This document shows positions 1 to 7,033 of a stretch of 10,147 nt of DNA, piece after piece; positions within the stretch are counted from its first letter, which is position 1; each line of letters begins with the position of its first letter. Under the pieces are notes generated by a model. It was not told the origin of the DNA. It searched no databases and saw only the letters and a program-made list of their open reading frames with translations. A program made the position numbers and the translations under genes. The stretch lies in contig JAGSHA010000088.1 in the NCBI GenBank assembly GCA_023954795.1, positions 1 through 10,147 on the forward strand, given 5' to 3'. The DNA comes from Oceanospirillaceae bacterium. Its GTDB lineage: Bacteria > Pseudomonadota > Gammaproteobacteria > Pseudomonadales > Balneatricaceae.

Positions 1-1217
1 AACAGGTCTGAAACCCTGTTTTCGACGCTATGAATTTCCGTGAACTCAGTAAAAATGGCAAATTCATCTCCACCCAAACGGGCCAGAATATCACCCTCAC
101 CGACACAGCCTTTGATCCTTTTGGCAATCGCCTGCAACAACAGATCACCCACGCCGTGTCCCTGGGTATCGTTCACACTTTTAAAATCATCGACATCCAA
201 AGAAATAAACGCACCGAAATTGCCGCGCGCTTTAATATTAATAAGCTCGCGCTCCATCTGAGCGTTAAATTCGTATCGATTCAACAATCCGGTGAGCGAA
301 TCATGGGTTGCCTGATAGGAGATCAGAACCTGAGCTTCTTTCTCAGAGGTAATATCACGATGGATCGCAACATAGTGCTTTGCCTCACCCACATCATCCG
401 GGATCAGGCTAATACTGGTAAACACAGGATATATCTGACCGGTTTTACTCCGGTTCAGAAACTCGCCTCGCCAATAGCCCTTCGCAGAAAGGTCCAGCCA
501 TAGCTGCTGGTAAAACTCCCCACCCTGTTGCCCTGCGCTGAGTATGCGTGGATTTTCACCTTGCAGCTCATCCATAGAGAAGCCAGACATCTCTTCAAGC
601 GAGGCGTTTACATAAACGATTTGATTCTCTGCATTGGTGATAATGATTCCATCTTTGGAAAAGTCATACACCTGCTGAGCGATGAGAAGACGGTCATTCT
701 TTTCCTGCAGCTGCGCAATCTCCGTTTTCAACAGATGCTCATATTTGATACGTTCGAGTTCTCGCGATGCCCTGACCGCAAAGGTGTTGAAGTAGCGGGA
801 TATATAATCAACATCAGTTTCGTCAATCGGCGTTTCAAATAACGCGGATAAAATACCAATCACCTGCCCGTCTGCGTCCTGCAGTGTGATCCCGATATAG
901 CCCTCGATGGACATATCTCGCAGGAGTGTGTCATCAGGATAGGATTCAACCACACCATTGAGAATACAAGCCTCCCCTGAACAACGCAGGTCTTCACACG
1001 GAGTGCCTTTAAGGTCATATCGTAGAGCTGGGAGAAGCTCACCCTTCCCCCAGAGAGAGACGGTTTCTGCCTGATGATCACCCCATACACGAGCCACAAA
1101 GGTGTAATCAGCTGACAGCAATTCGCCAAGCTTTTTCATCAGCACATTGAAGTAACCCTCACCACAGAGTTCACTCAATTCATCGGCACTGAAAACTACA
1201 CTCTCGCTTATCGACAC
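1..1217 (-). CDS. GAF-PAS-GGDEF diguanylate cyclase, 3' end cut by the window edge
   Basis: This is a partial gene: 405 codons are present and the reading frame is still open at base 1. A likely role is cytoplasmic synthesis of c-di-GMP from GTP under control of a sensed signal. A GAF domain spans about residues 20-135, with the family-like pattern GTPC...YPDD..L...EGYIG. A short helical linker (about 150-180) follows, then a PAS/PAC domain (about 180-295, ending HRDIT) and a GGDEF domain from about 300. The active-site motif GGDEF is intact at 382-386 and the metal-binding segment LDVDDF is at about 340-345. The I-site position reads GEGD instead of RxxD, so product inhibition may be lost. 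The end of the GGDEF domain, and any EAL domain after it, lie outside the window. An in-frame stop at 1227-1229 forces a GTG start. GTG at 1217 is preferred because AGG lies 8 bases upstream; GTG at 1223 is the alternative. Confidence 0.9.
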   Translation of the reverse strand, partial: MSISESVVFSADELSELCGEGYFNVLMKKLGELLSADYTFVARVWGDHQAETVSLWGKGELLPALRYDLKGTPCEDLRCSGEACILNGVVESYPDDTLLRDMSIEGYIGITLQDADGQVIGILSALFETPIDETDVDYISRYFNTFAVRASRELERIKYEHLLKTEIAQLQEKNDRLLIAQQVYDFSKDGIIITNAENQIVYVNASLEEMSGFSMDELQGENPRILSAGQQGGEFYQQLWLDLSAKGYWRGEFLNRSKTGQIYPVFTSISLIPDDVGEAKHYVAIHRDITSEKEAQVLISYQATHDSLTGLLNRYEFNAQMERELINIKARGNFGAFISLDVDDFKSVNDTQGHGVGDLLLQAIAKRIKGCVGEGDILARLGGDEFAIFTEFTEIHSVENRVSDL

Positions 1218-1230
1218 ACGCACTACCTAA

Positions 1231-1350
1231 CTATTCAACAGAATACCCCTGACTCGAGTGTGCCCCGCGCCCTATCCTCCGTTGATTTGCGCTGTGACGT
1301 TCACCACTCGAACCGTTCACTATTAGATAGGTGTCGGCAAGATCTGCCAT
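1231..1350 (-). CDS. possible 39-residue small ORF or leader upstream of the GGDEF gene
   Basis: An ATG at 1350 opens 39 codons ending in TAG at 1231-1233. A good Shine-Dalgarno-like AGGGG (1358-1362) stands 7 bases before the start. The predicted peptide begins MADLADTYLIVNG, is polar toward its end, and has no signal peptide or membrane segment. I do not recognise it. It fills most of the 164-170 base gap between the exonuclease gene and the GGDEF gene, and its stop lies 7-13 bases before the candidate GTG starts of the cyclase. It could be a small protein, a translationally coupled leader peptide, or a chance ORF. The case rests only on the ribosome-binding sequence and the position. Confidence 0.25.
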   Translation of the reverse strand: MADLADTYLIVNGSSGERHSANQRRIGRGAHSSQGYSVE

Positions 1351-1387
1351 TTCTGTACCCCTAAACGCGACAATGCGCCCTCTCCGG

Positions 1388-2104
1388 TCAGATCCAGATC
1401 TCACTCAACGGGGTATCTTCACTGTATCGATGACGAATTTGCGCCTGTAGCAGCTCGGCGGTAGCTAAAGCATCCACCATCGCGTCATGTTGCGCATAAT
1501 GCGGCAAGCCATAGCGACTGCGGCTATCGCCCAGGCGGATAGAGGTGGGTTTGCGGCCGAAGACACGACCACAAAATGAAGAAAAGCCTTTACGATAACG
1601 CTGCGCTTCCAGCTCCATGGTATCGACCACCGGAAACTGAATCCCCTCGCCTACCCGGCGTGCAATACCCGAATTTAGGAACTCACGTTCAATATAACGA
1701 TAATGGACCACCACCACCCGACCCGCGATCGCTTCCAGCAGAGGCCCCATAACGGAATGCAGATCCGGAGCGCCATCAATATCGGAATGTGTGATGCCGT
1801 GAATCACCACCGAGTTCTCTTCCATCTCTTTACGCGGTGTCAGAAGCCAGTGGCGGGCATCGCGTACCCGAATACGTTGCAGATCAAACGGCACTAAACC
1901 GATACTGACGATCTCATCATGCTCGGCATCCAACCCGGTCGTTTCAAAGTCCAGCGCGACAAACGGCACATCAGCCAACGGAGTATCCGCCGCCGGGCAC
2001 CCTGCGGCATAGAAAAGCTGCAGCCGTTCATCATGTGAACTCAGGGCGAGCTCACGAAACAGTAATGGCCAGTCGGAGACAGTCTGTAAGGGTGTAGTCG
2101 CCAT
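1388..2104 (-). CDS. DnaQ-like DEDDh 3'-5' exonuclease
   Basis: This 238-residue protein belongs to the DNA polymerase III epsilon / RNase T-like exonuclease superfamily, which removes 3'-terminal nucleotides using two metal ions. The Exo I motif FVALDFETTGLD gives D52 and E54. Exo III is HDAMVDA, with H206 and D211, which places it in the DEDDh class. The Exo II segment VVVHYRYIEREFL (131-143) lacks the usual HNxxFD form: tyrosine replaces asparagine and E139 occupies the expected aspartate position. An extension of about 45 residues precedes the catalytic domain. The start codon lies two bases after the stop of the CBS/DUF294 gene, so the two are almost certainly co-transcribed and probably translationally coupled. 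No polymerase domain is present, so this is a stand-alone exonuclease rather than the replicative proofreading subunit. Its substrate cannot be read from the sequence. Confidence 0.88.
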   Translation of the reverse strand: MATTPLQTVSDWPLLFRELALSSHDERLQLFYAAGCPAADTPLADVPFVALDFETTGLDAEHDEIVSIGLVPFDLQRIRVRDARHWLLTPRKEMEENSVVIHGITHSDIDGAPDLHSVMGPLLEAIAGRVVVVHYRYIEREFLNSGIARRVGEGIQFPVVDTMELEAQRYRKGFSSFCGRVFGRKPTSIRLGDSRSRYGLPHYAQHDAMVDALATAELLQAQIRHRYSEDTPLSEIWI

Positions 2105-2106
2105 TA

Positions 2107-3984
2107 TTATTTCCGCGTGTAGGGATAACGGAACTTAAGGAAACGCTGGGCATTGCTGAGAACCAGAAACGCCTCTTTGAGATTTCGCCGTTCAAAGTCA
2201 GACACATTATCCGGCTCGATATTGTTATCCGGCGCACGTCCTGACTCCACATCCAGTGCCTGATGGCGGATACGCACCATCGAGATAAACTCCAGCGCAT
2301 CACGCAGATCGGTACCACGATCTTGCGGCAAAATACCCGCATCGATCACATCATCCAGACGCTCAAACGAGTTACGTGCGGTCGAGCCTACCGCCAGCGC
2401 ATGCACGCGGATCAGATCAGCCAGCGGTGCGGTACCACGGCGCTTAAGATTGATTGAGTTACGGTGCTGCCCATCCTTCTCCATCACAAAGCCTTTGAAG
2501 AAGCCCAATGGAGGCGTGCGACTAAGCGAGTTACGAGCCAGACAGGCCAGGAAACGCGGAGACATACTGGAGCGACGCACGATAAAGGTGTTCAGCTGCT
2601 TCGCCCAGTCTATGCGTCCCCAGACACCGTCCAGATCAAAGAAGATAGAGCAGTTTAACAACGCCTCCGGATCCGGGTTATCGATCCAGTCGGCAAAGCA
2701 GGCTTCCCATTCACGCCGGGTTTTCCGCCATTTTGGATTGGTCGCCATGATCAGGCCAGTACAATAGGTGTAACCACAGGCGGCCAGACCATCACTGACA
2801 AACTGCGCCAGCTCCTCAAAATACTCGCCGTGTAACTTGGGGTCATAGCGGTTGTCGAGAATCAGCGCGTTATCCTGGTCGGTGATGATCAGCTGCTCAT
2901 CCCGCGCCATCGAGCCCAACGCCAAAAAGCAATAAGGCACCGGCGGCGCACCTAATTTCTCTTCCGCCAGTTCCAGCAACCGCTGCTTGAAGCTGCGCCC
3001 GATCACAGACAGAGCACTGCCGATCATATGGGAGTTCGCATCCTCATTCACCATCCGTACAAAACAGGCGTTCACCTGCTTCGATAGCTGTACGAGCTCT
3101 TCAACACTCTGCTGGCGCAAAATAGTGCTGACCATATACAAGCTACTTTGGGATTCATAACGAACGATATCGGATGTGGCAATCACACCAATTGGACGCT
3201 TGCCGTCCATCACCGGCAGGTGGTGCAGGTTAAAGCGCAGCATCGTCAGCATCGCTTCAAATACGTACGCATCATCATCCAGCGTGATGGGACCGCTGGT
3301 CATCACCTCAGTCACCGGCCGATCCAGATCAATCCCCGGTGCAACAACCCGGATACGCAGATCACGATCAGTAAGGATGCCCGCCAGCAAAGGCTCGTCG
3401 TCATCCGCACTTTCAGCATCCTGATGCAAAATTAATAGCGAGGATACGGCCTCTTCCGCCATTTTCTGTGCAGCCTGCCGAATTGAGGCAGAAGCATCAA
3501 TGGTGACCGGCTCACGAGAGATCAGCGTGCTGACCTTCGACACCATCAGGTCGTTATTTTCCTGTTTGCTGGACACCGCCTGACGCAGGCTGTTGTCGTC
3601 CATCTCCACAAAATAGGCGAATTCATCAAACTGATCGCACAACTCGGTGAACAGCGTTTCAGGGATAAAGTAGATCAGCGAGTCTTCCAGCGTACGGGCT
3701 GGCAGACGCACTTTGTTGTTCATCAACAAGCCGAGCTGACCGAACAGATCACCCTCACTTAAGCGGTTATAGAGATCGCCGTTGCGACGATAAATCTCAA
3801 CCGCCCCGCTGCGAATCACACACAGATCACGAATCTCATCACCAAAGCGGTATATATCGGCACCCGACCGGTAATAGGAGATCTCAACCTGAGTCGCAAT
3901 ATGGTTCACCGTGTCTTCCGGCAATGTGTTAAACGGCGGATACTGACTTAGAAAACCCGCAATCTCTATCTGTTCGGCTTCCAT
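2107..3984 (-). CDS. cNMP-binding / CBS pair / DUF294 nucleotidyltransferase-like signalling protein
   Basis: This 625-residue soluble protein has four parts in order. A cyclic-nucleotide-binding-like beta barrel lies at about 15-125. Two CBS domains follow (about 150-215, ending GILTDRDL, and about 225-280, ending GVIATSDIV). A GlnD-like nucleotidyltransferase domain lies at about 295-440, and a DUF294 C-terminal helical domain at about 475-620. The transferase motif GSMARDEQ followed by TDQD (357-371) keeps the G-S, Arg/Glu and D-x-D residues expected of an active enzyme. The cyclic-nucleotide pocket looks altered: FGQL replaces the usual FGEL and the PRxAT stretch is not canonical, so cAMP binding is doubtful. 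The CBS pair probably senses adenine nucleotides (family knowledge). The gene starts 59 bases after gbcB on the same strand, with no clear terminator between, and almost abuts the exonuclease gene. The family has no firmly known substrate; a nucleotide-linked regulatory switch is the likely role. Confidence 0.92.
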   Translation of the reverse strand: MEAEQIEIAGFLSQYPPFNTLPEDTVNHIATQVEISYYRSGADIYRFGDEIRDLCVIRSGAVEIYRRNGDLYNRLSEGDLFGQLGLLMNNKVRLPARTLEDSLIYFIPETLFTELCDQFDEFAYFVEMDDNSLRQAVSSKQENNDLMVSKVSTLISREPVTIDASASIRQAAQKMAEEAVSSLLILHQDAESADDDEPLLAGILTDRDLRIRVVAPGIDLDRPVTEVMTSGPITLDDDAYVFEAMLTMLRFNLHHLPVMDGKRPIGVIATSDIVRYESQSSLYMVSTILRQQSVEELVQLSKQVNACFVRMVNEDANSHMIGSALSVIGRSFKQRLLELAEEKLGAPPVPYCFLALGSMARDEQLIITDQDNALILDNRYDPKLHGEYFEELAQFVSDGLAACGYTYCTGLIMATNPKWRKTRREWEACFADWIDNPDPEALLNCSIFFDLDGVWGRIDWAKQLNTFIVRRSSMSPRFLACLARNSLSRTPPLGFFKGFVMEKDGQHRNSINLKRRGTAPLADLIRVHALAVGSTARNSFERLDDVIDAGILPQDRGTDLRDALEFISMVRIRHQALDVESGRAPDNNIEPDNVSDFERRNLKEAFLVLSNAQRFLKFRYPYTRK

Positions 3985-4043
3985 ACTATCTCTACTTTAT
4001 CTCTCGATCAGAGCGGCCTTTTTATACGCTCCAACAACATGGA

Positions 4044-5171
4044 TCAATACTCGATCACCACATCACTGGTTGGTACACAGCAGCAAGACAGTACATAACC
4101 CGCCGCTGCATCATCGTCGGTAATCCCGCCGTTATGCTCCATGGTGGTCTCACCGTCCTTAACCATTACCTTACAGGTACCGCAGATCCCCATACCGCAT
4201 GCTTTAGGAATGTGCAGATCCAGTTTAGATGCCGCCGCATGCAAGGTCTCACCCGGTGCAATCTGGATGCTTTTGCCATTGTTGGCGAACTCTACCCGCA
4301 ACATATCGGATTGGACAATCGCATCAGACTCAACCTGAGCGGTTTCCGCCTGCTCTTTTGCATCTTCAGCAATATCGATCGGTGTCGCGCCAAAGGATTC
4401 TTCATGATAGCGGCTCATATCGAAGCCTTTGCTTTCCAGCAAGTTCTTCACCGCTTTCATGTAAGGACCCGGGCCACAACAGAAGACCTCACGCTCCATA
4501 AAGTCGGGCGCAATCATCTCCAGTTTAGACGCATCAAGATACCCACGATATCCGTGCCATGCCTGACCATTCTCGATGCTTTCGCAAATCAGGTGCAGAT
4601 TAAAGTTACCAATACGCGACGCCATATGATCCAGCTCACGCTGATAGATAATATCGCGGGGCGTGCGCGCACTGTGCACAAACGCCATATCCACATCGGC
4701 ATTGGTATCAAACCACCAGCGTGCCATGGACATCGTTGGGGTAATACCGACACCGCCAGACAGCAACAACACTTTTTCGGCCGGGTAATCGATGCAGTTA
4801 AAGACACCCACCGGGCCGTGTACCGCCAGTTCGTTGCCCTCGGACAGGTTATCGTGCAACCAATTGGATACCAGACCACCCGGCACACGCTTCACCGTAA
4901 TGGAGAAACTGTACGGCACCGATGGCGAGCTGGAGATCGTGTACGAACGCATGATCGGCTTACCGTCAATCTCTAACTCCAGCGTGACAAATTGACCGGG
5001 TTTAAAGAAGTACATCACCGGCTGCTCAGACATAAAGCAGAACGTACGTACATCCCAGGTTTCTTCAATCACCTTTACACAGCGGACATTGTGACGACCA
5101 TTGACCCAGGTTTGCGTTTTAACCGGGATAAAGCTGTCTGAATTGACAGTCACTGGCACTGAATTGGTCAT
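4044..5171 (-). CDS. gbcB: glycine betaine demethylase, reductase subunit (FAD/NAD(P)H and 2Fe-2S)
   Basis: This 375-residue electron-transfer protein takes electrons from NAD(P)H through FAD and a plant-type 2Fe-2S centre to the partner Rieske oxygenase. The FAD-binding domain includes RSYTISS (75-81). The nucleotide-binding domain shows GGVGITPT (139-146) and CCGPGP (231-236). An acidic, Ala/Glu-rich linker (about 262-288) joins a C-terminal ferredoxin domain with C325, C330 and C333 in ACGMGICGTC and the fourth ligand in the SCCC cluster (363-365). Domain order and length fit GbcB of Pseudomonas-type betaine catabolism. The divergent arrangement with gbcA matches P. aeruginosa as I recall it. 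Reductases for carnitine or stachydrine oxygenases are built alike, so the substrate is inferred from the neighbour. The ATG is preceded by an AG-rich stretch (GAGAGAAC). The CBS/DUF294 gene follows on the same strand. Confidence 0.9.
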   Translation of the reverse strand: MTNSVPVTVNSDSFIPVKTQTWVNGRHNVRCVKVIEETWDVRTFCFMSEQPVMYFFKPGQFVTLELEIDGKPIMRSYTISSSPSVPYSFSITVKRVPGGLVSNWLHDNLSEGNELAVHGPVGVFNCIDYPAEKVLLLSGGVGITPTMSMARWWFDTNADVDMAFVHSARTPRDIIYQRELDHMASRIGNFNLHLICESIENGQAWHGYRGYLDASKLEMIAPDFMEREVFCCGPGPYMKAVKNLLESKGFDMSRYHEESFGATPIDIAEDAKEQAETAQVESDAIVQSDMLRVEFANNGKSIQIAPGETLHAAASKLDLHIPKACGMGICGTCKVMVKDGETTMEHNGGITDDDAAAGYVLSCCCVPTSDVVIEY

Positions 5172-5481
5172 AGTTGTTCTCTCATTCGGGGGATCTTTCA
5201 GCAGTTCCGCCCATTGTCGGCGCAGACACTTTTTCCTAGTTAGCCATCCACGACAATAAGTTGCTTATTGCGACCACCCCACAGCAGCCCAGCGACCGAG
5301 GTCGATTTATGTACAGCATCATGTCGCGAATGGTCATTCCGCGATCCCACGCTTGAGCGAGCATAGCCCCATCAACAATGTCATCACGGGTCGCAGGGTT
5401 ATAGCGTGCCAACACACCAACCCATGAACCACGGATACATCAAATAATCTGCACTCTGGTGCTAGTGAGGATAAAAATAAA
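5172..5481. promoter_or_regulatory. divergent gbcB-gbcA control region
   Basis: This 310-base gap separates the two start codons and must hold both promoters. It contains an interrupted dyad at 5324-5344 (arms TCGCG-AATG and CATTC-CGCGA around GT) and a perfect 7-bp dyad at 5254-5270 (CAATAAG, spacer TTG, CTTATTG). In Pseudomonas the gbcA and gbcB promoters are activated by the AraC-family regulator GbdR. I cannot show that either dyad is a GbdR site. A weak -10-like TAATCT lies at 5445-5450, and the gbcA Shine-Dalgarno sequence GTGAGGA is at 5465-5471. Part of the region also reads as a degraded minus-strand gene, listed separately, so the dyads may be coincidental. Confidence 0.6.
5240..5436 (-). 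pseudogene. possible frameshifted gene remnant between gbcA and gbcB
   Basis: Read on the minus strand from about 5436 (possible GTG at 5415), one frame gives a protein-like string that includes ARYNPATRDDIVDGAM and WDRGMTIRDMMLY. Around 5311 the sensible reading passes to the next frame, where it continues HKSTSVAGLLWGGRNKQL and closes with IVVDG and TAA at 5240-5242. The joined string is about 58-65 residues. It looks more like real protein than either frame alone past the junction. I do not recognise the family. It could be the decayed 3' end of a gene once located between gbcA and gbcB, a small gene with a sequencing error, or chance. The two dyads in this gap lie inside it. Confidence 0.3.
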
Positions 5482-6753
5482 ATGAACCAGAATGACCTGA
5501 TCAATACCCGTAATGCGACGATGGACGAAGCACGCGAAGAGATGGCAAACCTGCTCGAAGCGCGCCCGGCCAACTACTCCCTTCCGCAGCCGCTTTACAA
5601 CGACCCGCAGATGTTCCGCGTCGACATGGAAGAAGTGTTCCAGAAAGAGTGGTTGTTTGTTGGCATGACCAGCGAAGTTCCAAACAAAGGTGACTACTTC
5701 ACCGTTGAGATCGGCCAGAACCCGGTACTGGTTGTCCGCGATGCCGACGGCAGCGTGAATGCATTCCATAACACCTGTCGCCACCGTGGCTCCCGCATTT
5801 GCACCGAACACCGCGGAAAAGTAGCCAATCTGGTGTGCCCATACCACCAGTGGACCTATGACCTGAAAGGCAACCTGTTGTTCGCGGGCACTGAAATGGG
5901 CGACGCGTTCGATATGAAAGAACACGGCCTGAAGAAAGCGCACACCAAAACCGCCGGAGGTTTCATCTTCGTTTGTCTGGCGAAGAACGAACCTGAAGGT
6001 GATTTTGATGACTTCCTGGCAACGCTGGAAGAGTACATGGAACCGTACGATGTGGAGAACACCAAGCTAGCGGTGGAATCCAACATGTACGAACAGGCTA
6101 ACTGGAAGCTGGTCATCGAAAATAACCGCGAGTGCTACCACTGCGCTAACAACCACCCAGAACTGCTAAACACCCTGCTAGAGTGGGATGACACGAACGA
6201 TCCGCGCGCCTCTGACGACTTTAAAGAACACTGCGCAGCGCAAGCCGCTGAATGGGACGCAGAAGGTATCCCACACGAACACCGCAGTTTTGGTCCGGGC
6301 CTGCGCAACCGTATCGTACGTATGCCGCTGAAAAAAGGCACTCACGTGATGACACTGGATGGCGAAGCGGGCTGTAAAAAGCTGCTGGGCCGCGTGAAGA
6401 ACCCAAGCCTCGGCTCCATGCGTATCCTGCACCTGCCAAACTCCTGGAACCACATGCAGTCTGATCACTTCATCGTGTTCCGCGTGCTGCCGATCTCCGC
6501 GCAGGAATCGATTGTGACCACCAAATGGTTCGTACACAAAGACGCAGTAGAAGGTGTTGATTACGATGTCGCTCGCCTACGCCAGGTGTGGGACGCAACC
6601 AATGAACAAGACCGTATTCTGGGTGAAGAAAACCAACGCGGTATCAACTCCATCGGCTATCAGCCAGGTCCGTACTCCGAAACCTTCGAGTTCGGCATCG
6701 TCAATTTCATGGAATGGTACAGCGAAACCGTACAGAAAAACCTGAAAGGCTAA
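5482..6753 (+). CDS. gbcA: glycine betaine demethylase, Rieske oxygenase subunit
   Basis: This 423-residue cytoplasmic Rieske non-haem iron oxygenase is expected to hydroxylate an N-methyl group of glycine betaine, giving dimethylglycine and formaldehyde with electrons from GbcB. The Rieske 2Fe-2S ligands are C99 and H101 (NTCRHRGSR) and C119 and H122 (CPYHQW). The catalytic-domain segment ENNRECYHCANNHPEL gives mononuclear-iron ligands H220 and H225, with E217 nearby. The aspartate ligand is probably D377 in ATNEQDR. N-terminal features such as SLPQPLYND and FQKEWLFVGMT are typical of GbcA. Carnitine and stachydrine oxygenases are relatives, so substrate assignment relies on overall resemblance plus the divergent gbcB. 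The ATG is preceded by GTGAGGA (10-base spacing). The stop TAA is also the left flank of the inverted-repeat element that follows. Confidence 0.92.
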   Translation: MNQNDLINTRNATMDEAREEMANLLEARPANYSLPQPLYNDPQMFRVDMEEVFQKEWLFVGMTSEVPNKGDYFTVEIGQNPVLVVRDADGSVNAFHNTCRHRGSRICTEHRGKVANLVCPYHQWTYDLKGNLLFAGTEMGDAFDMKEHGLKKAHTKTAGGFIFVCLAKNEPEGDFDDFLATLEEYMEPYDVENTKLAVESNMYEQANWKLVIENNRECYHCANNHPELLNTLLEWDDTNDPRASDDFKEHCAAQAAEWDAEGIPHEHRSFGPGLRNRIVRMPLKKGTHVMTLDGEAGCKKLLGRVKNPSLGSMRILHLPNSWNHMQSDHFIVFRVLPISAQESIVTTKWFVHKDAVEGVDYDVARLRQVWDATNEQDRILGEENQRGINSIGYQPGPYSETFEFGIVNFMEWYSETVQKNLKG

Positions 6754-6776
6754 GGAACCTATGAATAAGTCCGAAA
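6753..6776 (+). repeat. left terminal inverted repeat of the 263-bp element
   Basis: The 24 bases starting AGGAACCTATGAATAAGT match the reverse complement of 6994-7017 except for three mismatches (A/G at 6761, T/C at 6766, A/G at 6775). The first base is the last base of the gbcA stop codon. Confidence 0.8.
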
Positions 6777-7016
6777 CGACTCTGGTTTTCAGAGCAAGTC
6801 GAGATCAAGGCAGCGATTACAGCCATGCTGGTTGCCTGGCGAAAATTGCTAACGTAGAGATCGAGTTGCTCTGAAAGCCCCGAAGGGCGGGTGTTAAAAC
6901 AGCTTTCTGCGTTGTCAGGCAGCTTGGAAAGGACCAGCCATTCCACTGCGCTGCCTTTCGCTCATAAAGCTGTTTTATCGCCCGCAGAGAAAGTCTCGGA
7001 CTTGTTCACAGGTTCC
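6754..7016. mobile_element. 263-bp MITE-like element with terminal inverted repeats and TAA flanks
   Basis: The ends are inverted repeats of about 23-24 bases. The left end starts GGAACCTATGAATAAGTCCG (to about 6776); the right end (6994-7016) is its complement with three mismatches. TAA flanks both sides (6751-6753 and 7017-7019), consistent with a 3-bp target duplication, and the left copy is the gbcA stop codon. There is no ORF long enough for a transposase. Inside, an imperfect inverted repeat (about 6784-6802 with 6861-6879) and a second one (6887-6906 with 6966-6985, 18 of 20 matching) enclose smaller hairpins. This is the architecture of a non-autonomous miniature transposable element mobilised by a transposase elsewhere. 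A large intergenic structured repeat is the alternative. I cannot assign an IS family. Confidence 0.65.
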
Positions 7017-7017
7017 T
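6994..7017 (-). repeat. right terminal inverted repeat of the 263-bp element
   Basis: This is the inverted counterpart of 6753-6776, ending CACAGGTTCCT. The following bases complete a TAA (7017-7019) that matches the TAA at the left end. Confidence 0.8.
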
Positions 7018-7033
7018 AAACTGTTCTGCCTGA

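Noticed and set aside
30..503. 157-codon plus-strand ORF at the left end
   Set aside because: It lies antisense to the GAF-PAS-GGDEF reading frame, which has intact domain motifs through this stretch; the plus-strand peptide has no recognisable motif.
3985..4043. Terminator between gbcB and the CBS/DUF294 gene
   Set aside because: GAGCG...CGCTC can pair but has only five base pairs and no T run after it on the minus strand.
4134..4976. 280-codon plus-strand ORF
   Set aside because: It is antisense to gbcB, whose FAD, nucleotide and 2Fe-2S motifs cover the same bases. The peptide has the odd composition of a shadow frame.
5440..5943. 167-codon minus-strand ORF
   Set aside because: It is antisense to the N-terminal Rieske part of gbcA and lacks family motifs.
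6754..7016. Full insertion sequence or CRISPR-like array
   Set aside because: There is no transposase ORF in any frame and no regularly spaced direct repeats. Only inverted repeats are present.
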